Positions 20,938-36,146 of a DNA stretch of 64,000 bases are shown piece by piece. The translations under genes and the position numbers were made by a program. The DNA lies in the NCBI RefSeq assembly GCF_905404315.1, contig NC_066297.1, positions 5,766,001-5,830,000 on the forward strand, given 5' to 3'. The stretch is from Leptidea sinapis (lineage: Eukaryota; Arthropoda; Insecta; Lepidoptera; Pieridae). Below the pieces are notes generated by a model. That model was not told the origin of the DNA. It was given only the letters and a program-made list of their open reading frames with translations, and did no database searches. The number at the start of each line of letters is the position of its first letter. The first letter of the stretch is position 1.

Positions 20938-23131
20938 GATCACAGAATTGTGCTCTGCATCCTCGAGAACCTCGGACACGATATCAATATTGCTAAAATC
21001 ATAATTTTGTGTGGGGGCCATCTTGGATTTGAAAAATTATCACCAAATCGTTCTCTGCACCCTCGAGAAACTCGTGTACGATATCAATATTGATGAAAAC
21101 ATAATTGTTTGCGGCAACCCTCTTGGATTTCAAAAATGATCACAAAATCGCTCTCTGCACCCTCGAGAACCTCGGATACGATACCCATAATGTAGTTATC
21201 ATAATTTTGAGTGGCGCCCATCTTGGATTTCAAAAAATGATCACAAAATCGTTCTGTGCACTCTCGAGAACCTCGGATATGATACCCATAATGTAGTTAT
21301 CATACTTTTGAGCGGCGACCGTCTTGGATTTGAAAAATGATCACAAAATCGCTCTCTGCACCCTCGAGAACCTCGGATACGATACCCATAATGAAGTAAT
21401 CATAATTTTGAGCGGCGGCCATCTTGGATTTGAAAAATGATCACAAAATCGCTCTCTGCACTCTCGAGAACCTCGGATACGATACCCATATTTTTATGAT
21501 CATTATCTTGCATTGCGGCCATCTCGGATTTAAAAATGATCCCAAAATTATTTTCTGCACCCTCGAAAACCTCGGACACGATATCTATATTGATGAAAAC
21601 ATAATTGTTTGCGGCAACACTCTTGGATTTCAACAATGATCACAGAATTGTTCTCTGCACCCTCGAGAACCTCGGACACGATATCCATAATGTAGTTATC
21701 ATACTTTTGAGCGGCGACCATCTTGGATTTGAAAAATGATCACAAAATCGCTCTCTGCACTCTCGAGAACCTCGGATTCGATACCCATATTTTTATGATC
21801 ATTATCTTGCATTGCGGCCATCTCGGATTTAAAAATGATCCCAAAATTATTTTCTGCACCCTCGAGAACCTCGGACACGATATCTATATTGATGAAAACA
21901 TAATTGTTTGCGGCAACACTCTTGGATTTCAACAATGATCACAGAATTGTTCTCTGCACCCTCGAGTACCTCGGACACGATATCCATAATGTAGTTATCA
22001 TACTTTTGAGCGGCGGCCATCTTCGATTTAAAAAATGATCACAAAATCGTTCTCTGCACCCACGAGAACCTCGGATATGATACCCATAATTGAGTTATCA
22101 TAATTTTGAACGGCGGCCATCTTGGATTTCAAAAATGATCACAAAATCGTTCTTTGCACTCTCTAGAACCTAGGATACGATACCCATAATCTAGTTATCA
22201 TACTTTTGAGCGGCGGCCATCTCGGATTTAAAAATGATCCCAAAATTGTTTTCTGCACCCTCAAGAACCTCGGACACGATATCCATATTGCTGAAAGTAT
22301 AATTTTGTGCGGCGGCAATCTTGGATTTGAAAAATGATCCCAAAATTATTTTCTGCACCCTCGAGAACCTCTGATACGATACCCATAATGTACTTATCAT
22401 ATTTTTTAAGCCGCGGCCATCTTGGATTTGAAAAATGATCACATTTCTGCTCCCTCGAGAACCTCGGATACGATACCCATAATGAAGTTATCATACTTTT
22501 GAGCGGCGGCCATCTTGGATTTGAAAAATGATTACAAAATCGCTCTCTGCACCCTCGAGAACCTCGGATACGATACCCATAATGTATTTATCATAATTTT
22601 GAGCGGCGGCCATCTTGGATTTAAAAAATGATCACAAAATCGTTCTGTGCACTCTCAAGAACCTCGGATACGATACCCATAATGTAGTTATCATACTTTT
22701 GAGCGGCGGCCATCTTGGATTTGAAAAATGATCACAAAATCGCTCTCTGCACCCTCGAGAACCTCGGATACGATACCCATATTGTAGTTATCATAATTTT
22801 AAGCGGCGGCCATCTTGAATTTGAAAAATGATAACAAAATCGTTCTCTGCACCCTCGAGAACCTAGTATACGATACCCATAATCTTGTTATCATACTTTT
22901 GAGCGGCGGCCATCTTGGATTTGAAAAATGATCACAAAATCGCTCTCTGCACCCTCGAGAACCTCGGATACGATACCCATAATTAAGTAATCATAATTTT
23001 GAGCGGCGGCCATCTTGGATTTGAAAAATGATAACAAAATCGTTTTCTGCACCCTCGAGAACCTAGTATACGATACCCATAATCTTGTTATCATACTTTT
23101 GAGCGGCGTCCATCTTGGATTTGAAAAATTA

Positions 23132-24932
23132 TCACAAAATCGAACTCTGCACCCTCGAGAACCTCGGATACGATACCCATAATGTAGTTATCATAATTTT
23201 GAGCGGCGGCCGTCTTGGATTTAAAAAATGATCACAAAATCGTTCTGTGCACTCTCGAGAACCTCGGATATGATACCCATCATTATGGGTAGTAGTTATC
23301 ATACTTTTGAGCGACGACCAACTTGGATTTGAAAAATGATCACAAAATCGATCTCTGCACTCTCGAGAACCTCGAATACGATACCCATATTGCTGAAAAC
23401 ATAATGTTGTGCGGCGGCAATCTTGGATTTGAAAAATGATCCCAAAATTATTTTCTGCACCCTCGAGAACCTCTGATACGATACCCATAATGTACTTATC
23501 ATATTTTTTAAGCCGCGGCCATCTTGGATTTGAAAAATGATCACAAAATCGTTCTCTGCACCCTCGAGAACCTTGGATACGATACCCATAATGTAGTTAT
23601 CATACTTTTGAGCGGCGGCCATCTTGGATTTGAAAAATGATCACAAAATCGTTCTCTGCACCCTCGAGAACCTTGGATACGATACCCATAATGTAGTTAT
23701 CATAATTTTGAGTGGCGGCCATCTTGGATTTAAAAAATGATCACAAAATCGCTCTCTGCACTCTCGAGAACCTAGGATACGATACCCATAATCTAGTTAT
23801 CATACTTTTGAGCGGCGGCTATCTTCGATTTAAGAAATGATCACAAAATCGTTCTCTGCACCCACGAGAACCTCGGATACGATACCCATAATGTAGTTAT
23901 CATAATTTTGAGCGGCGGCCATCTTGGATTTCAAAAATGATCACAAAATCGTTCTTTGCACTCTCTAGAACCTAGGATACGATACCCATAATCTAGTTAT
24001 CATACTTTTGAGCGGCGGCCATCTCGGATTTAAAAATGATCCCAAAATTGTTTTCTGCACCCTCAAGAACCTCGGACACGATATCCATATTGCTGAAAAT
24101 ATAATTTTGTGCGGCGGCTATCTTGGATTTGAAAAATTATCCCAAAATTATTTTCTGCACCCTCGAGAACCTCTGATAGGATACCCATAATGTACTTATC
24201 ATATTTTTTAAGCCACGGCCATCTTGGATTTGAAAAATGATCACATTTCTGCTCCCTCGAGAACCTCGGATACGATACCCATAATGAAGTTATCATACTT
24301 TTGAGCGGCGGCCATCTTGGATTTGAAAAATGATCACAAAATCGTTCTCTGCACCCTCGAGAACTTAGGATACGATACCCATAATCTAGTTATCATACAT
24401 TTGAGCGGCGGCCATCTTGGATTTGAAAAATGATTACAAAATCGCTTCTGCACCCTCGAGAACCTCGGATACGATACCCATAATGTATTTATCATAATTT
24501 TGAGCGGCGGCCATCTTGGATTTAAAAAATGATCACAAAATCGTTCTGTGCACTCTCGAGAACCTCGGATACGATACCCATTATGTAGTTATCATACTTT
24601 TGAGCGGCGGCCATCTTGTATTTGAAAAATGATCACAAAATCGCTCTCTGCACCCTCGAGAACCTCGGATACGATACCCATAATGTAGTTATCATAATTT
24701 TGAGCGGCGGCCATCTTGGATTTGAAAAATGATAACAAAATCGTTCTCTGCACCCTCGAGAACCTAGTATACGATACCCATAATCTTGTTATCATACTTT
24801 TGAGCGGCGGCCATCTTGGATTTGAAAAATGATCACAAAATCGCTCTCTGCACCCTCGAGAACCTCGGATACGATACCCATAATGTAGTTATCATAATTT
24901 TGAGTGGCGGCCATCTTGGATTTGAAAAATGA
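23132..24932. repeat. 18-monomer higher-order repeat unit, 1,801 bp (block B, first)
   Basis: Same monomer order as 12429–14229 at an offset of 10,703, with the hairpin-insert monomer at 23276. Differences from the block A copy are scattered single bases, for example CCC for CAC in the B-type monomer near 24037. Confidence 0.9.
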
Positions 24933-26733
24933 TCACAAAATCGCTCTCTGCACCCTCGAGAACCTCGGATACGATACCCATAATGTAGTTATCATAATTT
25001 TGAGCGGCGGCCGTCTTGGATTTAAAAAATGATCACAAAATCGTTCTGTGCACTCTCGAGAACCTCGGATATGATACCCATCATTATGGGTAGTAGTTAT
25101 CATACTTTTGAGCGACGACCAACTTGGATTTGAAAAATGATCACAAAATCGATCTCTGCACTCTCGAGAACCTCGAATACGATACCCATATTGCTGAAAA
25201 CATAATGTTGTGCGGCGGCAATCTTGGATTTGAAAAATGATCCCAAAATTATTTTCTGCACCCTCGAGAACCTCTGATACGATACCCATAATGTACTTAT
25301 CATATTTTTTAAGCCGCGGCCATCTTGGATTTGAAAAATGATCACAAAATCGTTCTCTGCACCCTCGAGAACCTCGGATACGATACCCATAATGTAGTTA
25401 TCATACTTTTGAGCGGCGGCCATCTTGGATTTGAAAAATGATCACAAAATCGTTCTCTGCACCCTCGAGAACCTTGGATACGATACCCATAATGTAGTTA
25501 TCATAATTTTGAGTGGCGGCCATCTTGGATTTAAAAAATGATCACAAAATCGCTCTCTGCACTCTCGAGAACCTAGGATACGATACCCATAATCTAGTTA
25601 TCATACTTTTGAGCGGCGGCTATCTTCGATTTAAGAAATGATCACAAAATCGTTCTCTGCACCCACGAGAACCTCGGATACGATACCCATAATGTAGTTA
25701 TCATAATTTTGAGCGGCGGCCATCTTGGATTTCAAAAATGATCACAAAATCGTTCTTTGCACTCTCTAGAACCTAGGATACGATACCCATAATCTAGTTA
25801 TCATACTTTTGAGCGGCGGCCATCTCGGATTTAAAAATGATCCCAAAATTGTTTTCTGCACCCTCAAGAACCTCGGACACGATATCCATATTGCTGAAAA
25901 TATAATTTTGTGCGGCGGCTATCTTGGATTTGAAAAATTATCCCAAAATTATTTTCTGCACCCTCGAGAACCTCTGATAGGATACCCATAATGTACTTAT
26001 CATATTTTTTAAGCCACGGCCATCTTGGATTTGAAAAATGATCACATTTCTGCTCCCTCGAGAACCTCGGATACGATACCCATAATGAAGTTATCATACT
26101 TTTGAGCGGCGGCCATCTTGGATTTGAAAAATGATCACAAAATCGTTCTCTGCACCCTCGAGAACTTAGGATACGATACCCATAATCTAGTTATCATACA
26201 TTTGAGCGGCGGCCATCTTGGATTTGAAAAATGATTACAAAATCGCTTCTGCACCCTCGAGAACCTCGGATACGATACCCATAATGTATTTATCATAATT
26301 TTGAGCGGCGGCCATCTTGGATTTAAAAAATGATCACAAAATCGTTCTGTGCACTCTCGAGAACCTCGGATACGATACCCATTATGTAGTTATCATACTT
26401 TTGAGCGGCGGCCATCTTGTATTTGAAAAATGATCACAAAATCGCTCTCTGCACCCTCGAGAACCTCGGATACGATACCCATAATGTAGTTATCATAATT
26501 TTGAGCGGCGGCCATCTTGGATTTGAAAAATGATAACAAAATCGTTCTCTGCACCCTCGAGAACCTAGTATACGATACCCATAATCTTGTTATCATACTT
26601 TTGAGCGGCGGCCATCTTGGATTTGAAAAATGATCACAAAATCGCTCTCTGCACCCTCGAGAACCTCGGATACGATACCCATAATGTAGTTATCATAATT
26701 TTGAGTGGCGGCCATCTTGGATTTGAAAAATGA
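24933..26733. repeat. 18-monomer higher-order repeat unit, 1,801 bp (block B, second)
   Basis: Direct tandem copy of 23132–24932. Shared positions include the hairpin-insert monomer (25077), the 93-bp monomer (about 26040) and the shortened ATCGCTTCTGC monomer (about 26240). The array leaves this unit order just after 26785. Confidence 0.9.
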
Positions 26734-27299
26734 TCACAAAATCGCTCTCTGCACCCTCGAGAACCTCGGATACGATACCCATAATGAATTTATAATAATT
26801 TTGAGCGGCGGCCATCTTGGATTTAAAAAATGATCACAAAATCGTTCTGTGCACTCTCGAGAACCTCGGATATGATACCCATAATGTAGTTATCATACTT
26901 TTGAGCGGCGACCATCTTGAATTTGAAAAATGATCACAAAATCGCTCTCTGCACTCTCGAGAACCTCGGATACGATACCCATATTTTTATGATCATAATC
27001 TTGCATTGCGGCCATCTCGGATTTAAAAATGATCCCAAAATTATTTTCTGCACCCTCAAAAACCTCGGACACGATATCCATATTGCTGAAAACATAACTG
27101 TTTGCGGAAGCCTTCTTGGATTTCAAAAATGATCACAGAATTGTGCTCTGCATCCTCGAGAACCTCGGACACGATATCAATATTGCTAAAATCATAATTT
27201 TGTGCGGGGGCCATCTTGGATTTGAAAAATTATCACCAAATCGTTCTCTGCACCCTCGAGAAACTCGTGTACGATATCAATATTGATGAAAACATAATT

Positions 27300-30200
27300 G
27301 TTTGCGGCAACCCTCTTGGATTTCAAAAATGATCACAGAATCGCTCGCTGCACTCTCGAGAACCTCGGATACGATACCCATAATGTAGTTATCATACTTT
27401 TGAGCGGCAGCCATCTTGGATTTGAAAAATGATCACAAAATCGCTCTCTGCACCCTCGAGAACCTCGGATACGATACCCATAATGTAGTTATCATACTTC
27501 TGAGCGGCGGCCATCTTGGATTTGAAAAATGATCACAAAATCGCTCTCTGCACCCTCGAGAACCTCGGATACGATACCCATAATGTTGTTATCATAATTT
27601 TGAGTGGCGGCCATCTTGGATTTCAAAAAATGATCACAAAATCGTTCTGTGCACTCTCGAGAACCTCGGATATGATACCCATAATGTAGTTATCATACTT
27701 TTGAGCGGCGACCATCTTGGATTTGAAAAATGATCACAAAATCGCTCTCTGCACCCTCGAGAACCTAGTATACGATACCCATAATCTTGTTATCATACTT
27801 TTGAGCGGCGGCCATCTTGGATTTGAAAAATGATCACAAAATCGCTCTCTGCACCCTTGAGAACCTCGGATACGATACCCATAATGAAGTAATCATAATT
27901 TTGAGCGGCGGCCATCTTGGATTTGAAAAATGATAACAAAATCGTTTTCTGCACCCTCGAGAACCTAGTATACGATACCCATAATCTTGTTATCATACTT
28001 TTGAGCGGCGTCCATCTTGGATTTGAAAAATTATCACAAAATCGCTCTCTGCACCCTCGAGAACCTCGGATACGATACCCATAATGTAGTTATCATAATT
28101 TTGAGCGGCGGCCGTCTTGGATTTAAAAAATGATCACAAAATCGTTCTGTGCACTCTCGAGAACCTCGGATATGATACCCATCATTATGGGTAGTAGTTA
28201 TCATACTTTTGAGCGACGACCATCTTGGATTTGAAAAATGATCACAAAATCGATCTCTGCACTCTCGAGAACCTCGGATACGATACCCATATTGCTGAAA
28301 ACATAATTTTGTGCGGCGGCAATCTTGGATTTGAAAAATGATCCCAAAATTATTTTCTGCACCCTCGAGAACCTCTGATACGATACCCATAATGTACTTA
28401 TCATATTTTTTAAGCCGCGGCCATCTTGGATTTGAAAAATGATCACATTTCTGCTCCCTCGAGAACCTCGGATACGATACCCATAATGAAGTTATCATAC
28501 TTTTGAGCGGCGGCCATCTTGGATTTGAAAAATGATCACAAAATCGTTCGCTGCACCCTCGAGAACTTAGGACACGATACCCATATTTTTATGATCATTA
28601 TCTTGCATTGCGGCCATCTCGGATTTAAAAATAATCCCAAAATTATTTTCTGCACCCTCGAAAACCTCGGACACGATATCTATATTGATGAAAACATAAT
28701 TGTTTGCGGCAACACTCTTGGATTTCAACAATGATCACAGAATTGTTCTCTGCACCCTCGAGTACCTCGGACACGATATCCATAATGTAGTTATCATACT
28801 TTTGAGCGGCGACCATCTTCGATTTAAAAAATGATCACAAAATCGTTCTCTGCACCCACGAGAACCTCGGATACGATACCCATAATTTAGTTATCATAAT
28901 TTTGAGCGGCGACCATCTTGGATTTGAAAAATGATCACAAAATCGCTCTCTGCACCCTCGAGAACCTCGGATACGATACCCATATTTTTATGATCATTAT
29001 CTTGCATTGCGGCCATCTCCGATTTCAAAATGATCCCAAAATTATTTTCTGCACCCTCGAGAACCTCGGACACGATATCTATATTGATGAGAACATAATT
29101 GTTTGCGGCAACCCTCTTGGATTTCAACAATGATCACAGAATTGTTCTCTGCACCCTCGAGAACCTCGGACACGATATCCATAATGTAGTTATCATACTT
29201 TTGAGCGGCGGCCATCTTCGATTTAAAAAATGATCACAAAATCGTTCTCTGCACCAACGAGAACCTCGGATACGATACCCATAATGTAGTTATCATAATT
29301 TTGAGCGGCGGCCATCTTGGATTTCAAAAATGATCACAAAATCGTTTTTTGCACTCTCTAGAACCTAGGATACGATACCCATAATCTAGTTATCATACTT
29401 TTGAGTGGCGGCCATCTCGGATTTAAAAATGATCCCAAAATTGTTTTCTGCACCCTCAAGAACCTCGGACACGATATCCATATTGCTGAAAATATAATTT
29501 TGTGCGGCGGCAATCTTAGATTTGAAAAATGATCCCAAAGTTATTTTCTGCACCCTCGAGAACCTCTGATAGGATACCCATAATGTACTTATCATATTTT
29601 TTAAGCCGCGGCCATCTTGGATTTGAAAAATGATCACATTTCTGCTCCCTCGAGAACCTCGGATACGATACCCATAATGAAGATATCATACTTTTGAGCG
29701 GCGGCCATCTTGGATTTGAAAAATGATCACAAAATCGTTCTCTGCACCCTCGAGAACTTAGGATACGATACCCATAATCTAGTTATCATACATTTGAGCG
29801 GCGGCCATCTTGGATTTCAAAAATGATCACAGAATTGTGCTCTGCATCCTCGGGAACCTCGGACACGATATAAATATTGCTAAAATCATAATTTTGTGCG
29901 GGGGCCATCTTGGATTTGTAAAATTATCACCAAATCGTTCTCTGCACCCTCGAGAAACTCGTGTACGATATCAATATTGATGAAAACATAATTGTTTGCG
30001 GCAACCCTCTTGGATTTCAAAAATGATCACAGAATCGCTCGCTGCACTCTCGAGAACCTCGGATACGATACCCATAATGTAGTTATCATAATTTTGAGTG
30101 GCGGCCATCTTGGATTTGAAAATTGATCACAAAATCGTTCTGTGCACTCTCGAGAACCTCGGATATGATACCCATAATGTAGTTATCATACTTTTGAGCG

Positions 30201-32270
30201 GCGACCATCTTGGATTTGAAAAATGATCACAAAATCGCTCTCTGCACTCTCGAGAACCTCGGATACGATACCCATATTTTTATGATCATTATCTTGCATT
30301 GCGGCCATCTCGGATTTAAAAATAATCCCAAAATTATTTTCTGCACCCTCGAAAACCTCGGACACGATATCTATATTGATGAAAACATAATTGTTTGCGG
30401 CAACACTCTTGGATTTCAACAATGATCACAGAATTGTTCTCTGCACCCTCGAGTAACTCGGACACGATATCCATAATGTAGTTATCATACTTTTGAGCGG
30501 CGACCATCTTCGATTTAAAAAATGATCACAAAATCGTTCTCTGCACCCACGAGAACCTCGGATACGATACCCATAATTTAGTTATCATAATTTTGAACGG
30601 CGGCCATCTTGGATTTCAAAAATGATCACAAAATCGTTCTTTGCACTCTCTAGAACCTAGGATACGATACCCATAATCTAGTTATCATACTTTTGAGCTG
30701 CGGCCATCTCGGATTTAAAAATGATCCCAAAATTGTTTTCTGCACACTCAAGGACCTCGGACACGATATCCATATTGCTGAAAATATAATTTTGTGCGGC
30801 GGCAATCTTGGATTTGAAAAATGATCCCAAAATTATTTTCTGCACCCTCGAGAACCTCTGATACGATACCCATAATGTACTTATCATATTTTTTAAGCCG
30901 CGGCCATCTTGGATTTGAAAAATGATCACATTTCTGCTCCCTCGAGAACCTCGGATACGATACCCATAATGAAGTTATCATACTTTTGAGCGGCGGCCAT
31001 CTTGGATTTGAAAAATGATTACAAAATCGCTCTCTGCACCCTCGAGAACCTCGGATACGATACCCATAATGTATTTATAATAATTTTGAGCGGCGGCCAT
31101 CTTGGATTTAAAAAATGATCACAAAATCGTTCTGTGCACTCTCGAGAACCTCGGATACGATACCCATAATGTAGTTATCATACTTTTGAGCGGCGGCCAT
31201 CTTGGATTTGAAGAATGATCACAAAATCGCTCTCTGCACCCTCGAGAACCTCGGATACGATACCCATAATGAAGTTATCATAATTTTAAGCGGCGGCCAT
31301 CTTGAATTTGAAAAATGATAACAAAATCGTTCTCTGCACCCTCGAGAACCTAGTATACGATACCCATAATCTTGTTATCATACTTTTGAGCGGCGGCCAT
31401 CTTGGATTTGAAAAATGATCACAAAATCGCTCTCTGCACCCTTGAGAACCTCGGATACGATACCCATAATGAAGTAATCATAATTTTGAGCGGCGGCCAT
31501 CTTGGATTTGAAAAATGATAACAAAATCGTTTTCTGCACCCTCGAGAAACTAGTATACGATACCCATAATCTTGTTATCATACTTTTGAGCGGCGTCCAT
31601 CTTGGATTTGAAAAATTATCACAAAATCGCTCTCTGCACCCTCGAGAACCTCGGATACGATACCCATAATGTAGTTATCATAATTTTGAGCGGCGGCCGT
31701 CTTGGATTTAAAAAATGATCACAAAATCGTTCTGTGCACTCTCGAGAACCTCGGATATGATACCCATCATTATGGGTAGTAGTTATCGTACTTTTGAGCG
31801 ACGACCATCTTGGATTTGAAAAATGATCACAAAATCGATCTCTGCACTCTCGAGAACCTCGGATACGATACCCATATTGCTGAAAACATAATTTTGTGCG
31901 GCGGCAATCTTGGATTTGAAAAATGATCCCAAAATTATTTTCTGCACCCTCGAGAACCTCTGATACGATACCCATAATGTACTTATCATATTTTTTAAGC
32001 CGCGGCCATCTTGGATTTGAAAAATGATCACATTTCTGCTCCCTCGAGAACCTCGGATACGATACCCATAATGAAGTTATCATACTTTTGAGCGGCGGCC
32101 ATCTTGGATTTGAAAAATGATCACAAAATCGTTCGCTGCACCCTCGAGAACTTAGGATACGATACCCATAATCTAGTTATCATACATTTGAGCGGCGGCC
32201 ATCTTGGATTTGAAAAATGATTACAAAATCGCTTCTGCACCCTCGAGAACCTCGGATACGATACCCATAA
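27300..32270. repeat. Mixed satellite modules with a 3,585-bp spaced duplication
   Basis: This is satellite only. Positions 27750–28570 match 31335–32155 at a constant offset of 3,585. Both carry the hairpin-insert monomer (28178 and 31763) and the private GTTCGCTGC variant (28546 and 32131). Between them, about 28519–28735 matches 30210–30425. The order is not a simple continuation of the 1,801-bp units, so this looks like rearranged remnants of them. Confidence 0.8.
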
Positions 32271-33560
32271 TGAAGTAATCATAATTTTGAGCGGCGGCCA
32301 TCTTGGATTTCAAAAATGATCACAAAATCGTTCTTTGCACTCTCTAGAACCTAGGATACGATACCCATAATATAGTTATCATACTTTTGAGCGGCGGCCA
32401 TCTTGGATTTGAAAAATGATCACAAAATCGCTCTCTGCACCCTCGAGAACCTCGGAAACGATACCCATAATGTAGTTATCATAATTTTGAGTGGCGGCCA
32501 TCTTGGATTTAAAAAATGATCACAAAATCGTTCTGTGCACTCTCGAGAACCTCGGATATGATACCCATAATGTAGTTATCATACTTTTGAGCGGCGACCA
32601 TCTTGGATTTGAAAAACGATCACAAAATCGCTCTCTGCACTCAAGAGGACCTCGGATACGATACCCATATTTTTATGATCATTATCTTGCATTGCGGCCA
32701 TCTCCGATTTAAAAATGATCCCAAAATTATTTTCTGCACCCTCGAGAACCTCGGACACGATATCTATATTGATGAAAACATAATTGTTTGCGGCAACCCT
32801 CTTGGATTTCAACAATGATCACAGAATTGTTCTCTTTACCCTCGAGAACCTCGGACACGATATCCGTAATGTAGTTATCATACTTTTGAGCGGCGGCCAT
32901 CTTCGATTTAAAAAATGATCACAAAATCGTTCTCTGCACCAACGAGAACCTCGGATACGATACCCATAATGTAGTTATCACAATTTTGAGCGGCGGCCAT
33001 CTTGGATTTCAAAAATGATCACAAAATCGTTCTTTGCACTCTCTAGAACCTAGGATACGATACCCATGATCTAGTTATCATACTTTTGAGGGGCGGCCAT
33101 CTCGGATTTAAAAATGATCCCAAAATTGTTTTCTGCACCCTCAAGAACCTCGGACACGATATCCATATTGCTGAAAATATAATTTTGTGCGGCGGCAATC
33201 TTGGATTTGAAAAATGATCCCAAAATTATTTTCTGCACCCTCGAGAACCTCTGATAGGATAACCATAATGTACTAAACATATTTTTTAAGCCGCGGCCAT
33301 CTTGGATTTGAAAAATGATCACATTTCTGCTCCCTCGAGAACCTCGGATACGATACCCATAATGAAGTTATCATACTTTTGAGCGGCGGCCATCTTGGAT
33401 TTGAAAAATGATCACAAAATCGTTCTCTGCACCCTCGAGAACTTAGGATACGATACCCATAATCTAGTTAACATACATTTGAGCGGCGGCCATCTTGGAT
33501 TTCAAAAATGATCACAAAATCGTTCTGTGCACTCTCGAGAACCTCGGATACGATACCCAT
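32270..33560. repeat. Satellite block F1 (copy at +2,586)
   Basis: This matches 34856–36146 at a constant shift of 2,586. Shared private variants are GGAAACGATACCC (near 32454 and 35040), CCCATGATCTAG with GAGGGGCGG (near 33064 and 35650), and TACTAAACATATT (near 33270 and 35857). The two copies part at about 33560, where F1 continues with CATAATGTACTT and F2 with CATATTTTAATG. Confidence 0.85.
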
Positions 33561-34855
33561 AATGTACTTATCATATTTTTTAAGCCGCGGCCATCTTGGA
33601 TTTGAAAAATGATCACATTTCTGCTCCCTCGAGAACCTCGGATACGATACCCATAATATAGTTATCATACTTTTGAGCGGCGGCAATCTTGGATTTGAAA
33701 AATGATCACAAAATCGTTCTCTGCACCCTCGAGAACTTAGGATACGATACCCATAATCTAGTTAACATACATTTGAGCAGCGGCCATCTTGGATTTCAAA
33801 AATGATCACAAAATCGTTCTGTGCACTCTCGAGAACCTCGGATACGATACCCATAATGTAGTTATCATACTTTTGAGCGGCGACCATCTTGGATTTGAAA
33901 AATGATCACAAAATCGCTCTCTGCACCCTCGAGAACCTCGGATACGATACCCATAATGAATTTATAATAATTTTGAGCGGCGGCCATCTTGGATTTAAAA
34001 AATGATCACAAAATCGTTCTGTGCACTCTCGAGAACCTCGGATATGATACCCATAATCTAGTTAACATACATTTGAGCGGCGGCCATCTTGGATTTCAAA
34101 AATGATCACAAAATCGTTCTGTGCACTCTCGAGAACCTCGGATACGATACCCATATTTTTATGATCATAATCTTGCATTGCGGCCATCTCGGATTTAAAA
34201 ATGATCCCAAAATTATTTTCTGCACCCTCAAAAACCTCGGACACGATATCCATATTGCTGAAAACATAACTGTTTGCGGCAGCCTTCTTGGATTTCAAAA
34301 ATGATCACAGAATTGTGCTCTGCATCCTCGAGAACCTCGGACACGATATCAATATTGCTAAAATCATAATTTTGTGTGGGGGCCATCTTGGATTTGAAAA
34401 ATTAACACCAAATCGTTCTCTGCACCCTCGAGAAACTCGTGTACGATATCAATATTGATGAAAACATAATTGTTTGCGGCAACCCTCTTGGATTTCAAAA
34501 ATGATCACAAAATCGCTCTCTGCACCCTCGAGAACCTCGGATACGATACCCATAATGTAGTTATCATAATTTTGAGTGGCGGCCATCTTGGATTTCAAAA
34601 AATGATCACAAAATCGTTCTGTGCACTCTCGAGAACCTAGGATATGATACCCATAATGTAGTTATCATACTTTTGAGCGGCGACCGTCTTGGATTTGAAA
34701 AATGATCACAAAATCGTTCTCTGCACCCTCGAGAACCTAGTATACGATACCCATAATCTTATTATCATACTTTTGAGCGGCGGCCATCTTGGATTTCAAA
34801 AATGATCACAAAATCGCTCTCTGCACCCTCGAGAACCTCGGATACGATACCCATA

Positions 34856-36146
34856 ATGAAGTAATCATAATTTTGAGCGGCGGCCATCTTGGATTTCAAA
34901 AATGATCACAAAATCGTTCTTTGCACTCTCTAGAACCTAGGATACGATACCCATAATATAGTTATCATACTTTTGAGCGGCGGCCATCTTGGATTTGAAA
35001 AATGATCACAAAATCGCTCTCTGCACCCTCGAGAACCTCGGAAACGATACCCATAATGTAGTTATCATAATTTTGAGTGGCGGCCATCTTGGATTTAAAA
35101 AATGATCACAAAATCGTTCTGTGCACTCTCGAGAACCTCGGATATGATACCCATAATGTAGTTATCATACTTTTGAGCGGCGACCATCTTGGATTTGAAA
35201 AACGATCACAAAATCGCTCTCTGCTCTCTCGAGAACCTCGGATACGATACCCATATTTTTATGATCATTATCTTGCATTGCGGCCATCTCCGATTTAAAA
35301 ATGATCCCAAAATTATTTTCTGCACCCTCGAGAACCTCGGACACGATATCTATATTGATGAAAACATAATTGTTTGCGGCAACCCTCTTGGATTTCAACA
35401 ATGATCACAGAATTGTTCTCTTTACCCTCGAGAACCTCGGACACGATATCCGTAATGTAGTTATCATACTTTTGAGCGGCGGCCATCTTCGATTTAAAAA
35501 ATGATCACAAAATCGTTCTCTGCACCAACGAGAACCTCGGATACGATACCCATAATGTAGTTATCACAATTTTGAGCGGCGGCCATCTTGGATTTCAAAA
35601 ATGATCACAAAATCGTTCTTTGCACTCTCTAGAACCTAGGATACGATACCCATGATCTAGTTATCATACTTTTGAGGGGCGGCCATCTCGGATTTAAAAA
35701 TGATCCCAAAATTGTTTTCTGCACCCTCAAGAACCTCGGACACGATATCCATATTGCTGAAAATATAATTTTGTGCGGCGGCAATCTTGGATTTGAAAAA
35801 TGATCCCAAAATTATTTTCTGCACCCTCGAGAACCTCTGATAGGATAACCATAATGTACTAAACATATTTTTTAAGCCGCGGCCATCTTGGATTTGAAAA
35901 ATGATCACATTTCTGCTCCCTCGAGAACCTCGGATACGATACCCATAATGAAGTTATCATACTTTTGAGCGGCGGCCATCTTGGATTTGAAAAATGATCA
36001 CAAAATCGTTCTCTGCACCCTCGAGAACTTAGGATACGATACCCATAATCTAGTTAACATACATTTGAGCGGCGGCCATCTTGGATTTCAAAAATGATCA
36101 CAAAATCGTTCTGTGCACTCTCGAGAACCTCGGATACGATACCCAT
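34856..36146. repeat. Satellite block F2
   Basis: Second copy of 32270–33560. A longer stretch including it, about 34900–36460, also matches about 38200–39740 at +3,281 (for example 35165 with 38446, and 36165 with 39446). F2 therefore belongs to a chain of at least three related copies. Confidence 0.85.

Larger units (their letters stand above)
17242..27300. repeat. Large satellite block B (LINE-free copy of block A)
   Basis: This is the copy of block A without the LINE. It carries the empty site, the second 114-bp hybrid monomer, and two full 1,801-bp units (23132–24932 and 24933–26733) where A has one complete and one partial unit. After about 26785 it rejoins the A order at offset 11,995. 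Similarity to A ends at about 27300, where B continues GATCACAGAATCGCTCGCTG instead of GACCACAGAATTG. Confidence 0.85.

Noticed and set aside
28034..28498. 154-codon minus-strand open frame, also at 31619–32083
   Set aside because: It is longer only because the 93-, 101- and 108-bp length-variant monomers shift the frame. Its sequence is ordinary satellite translation, with the same FSNPRWP and VSYPRFSR stretches seen elsewhere.
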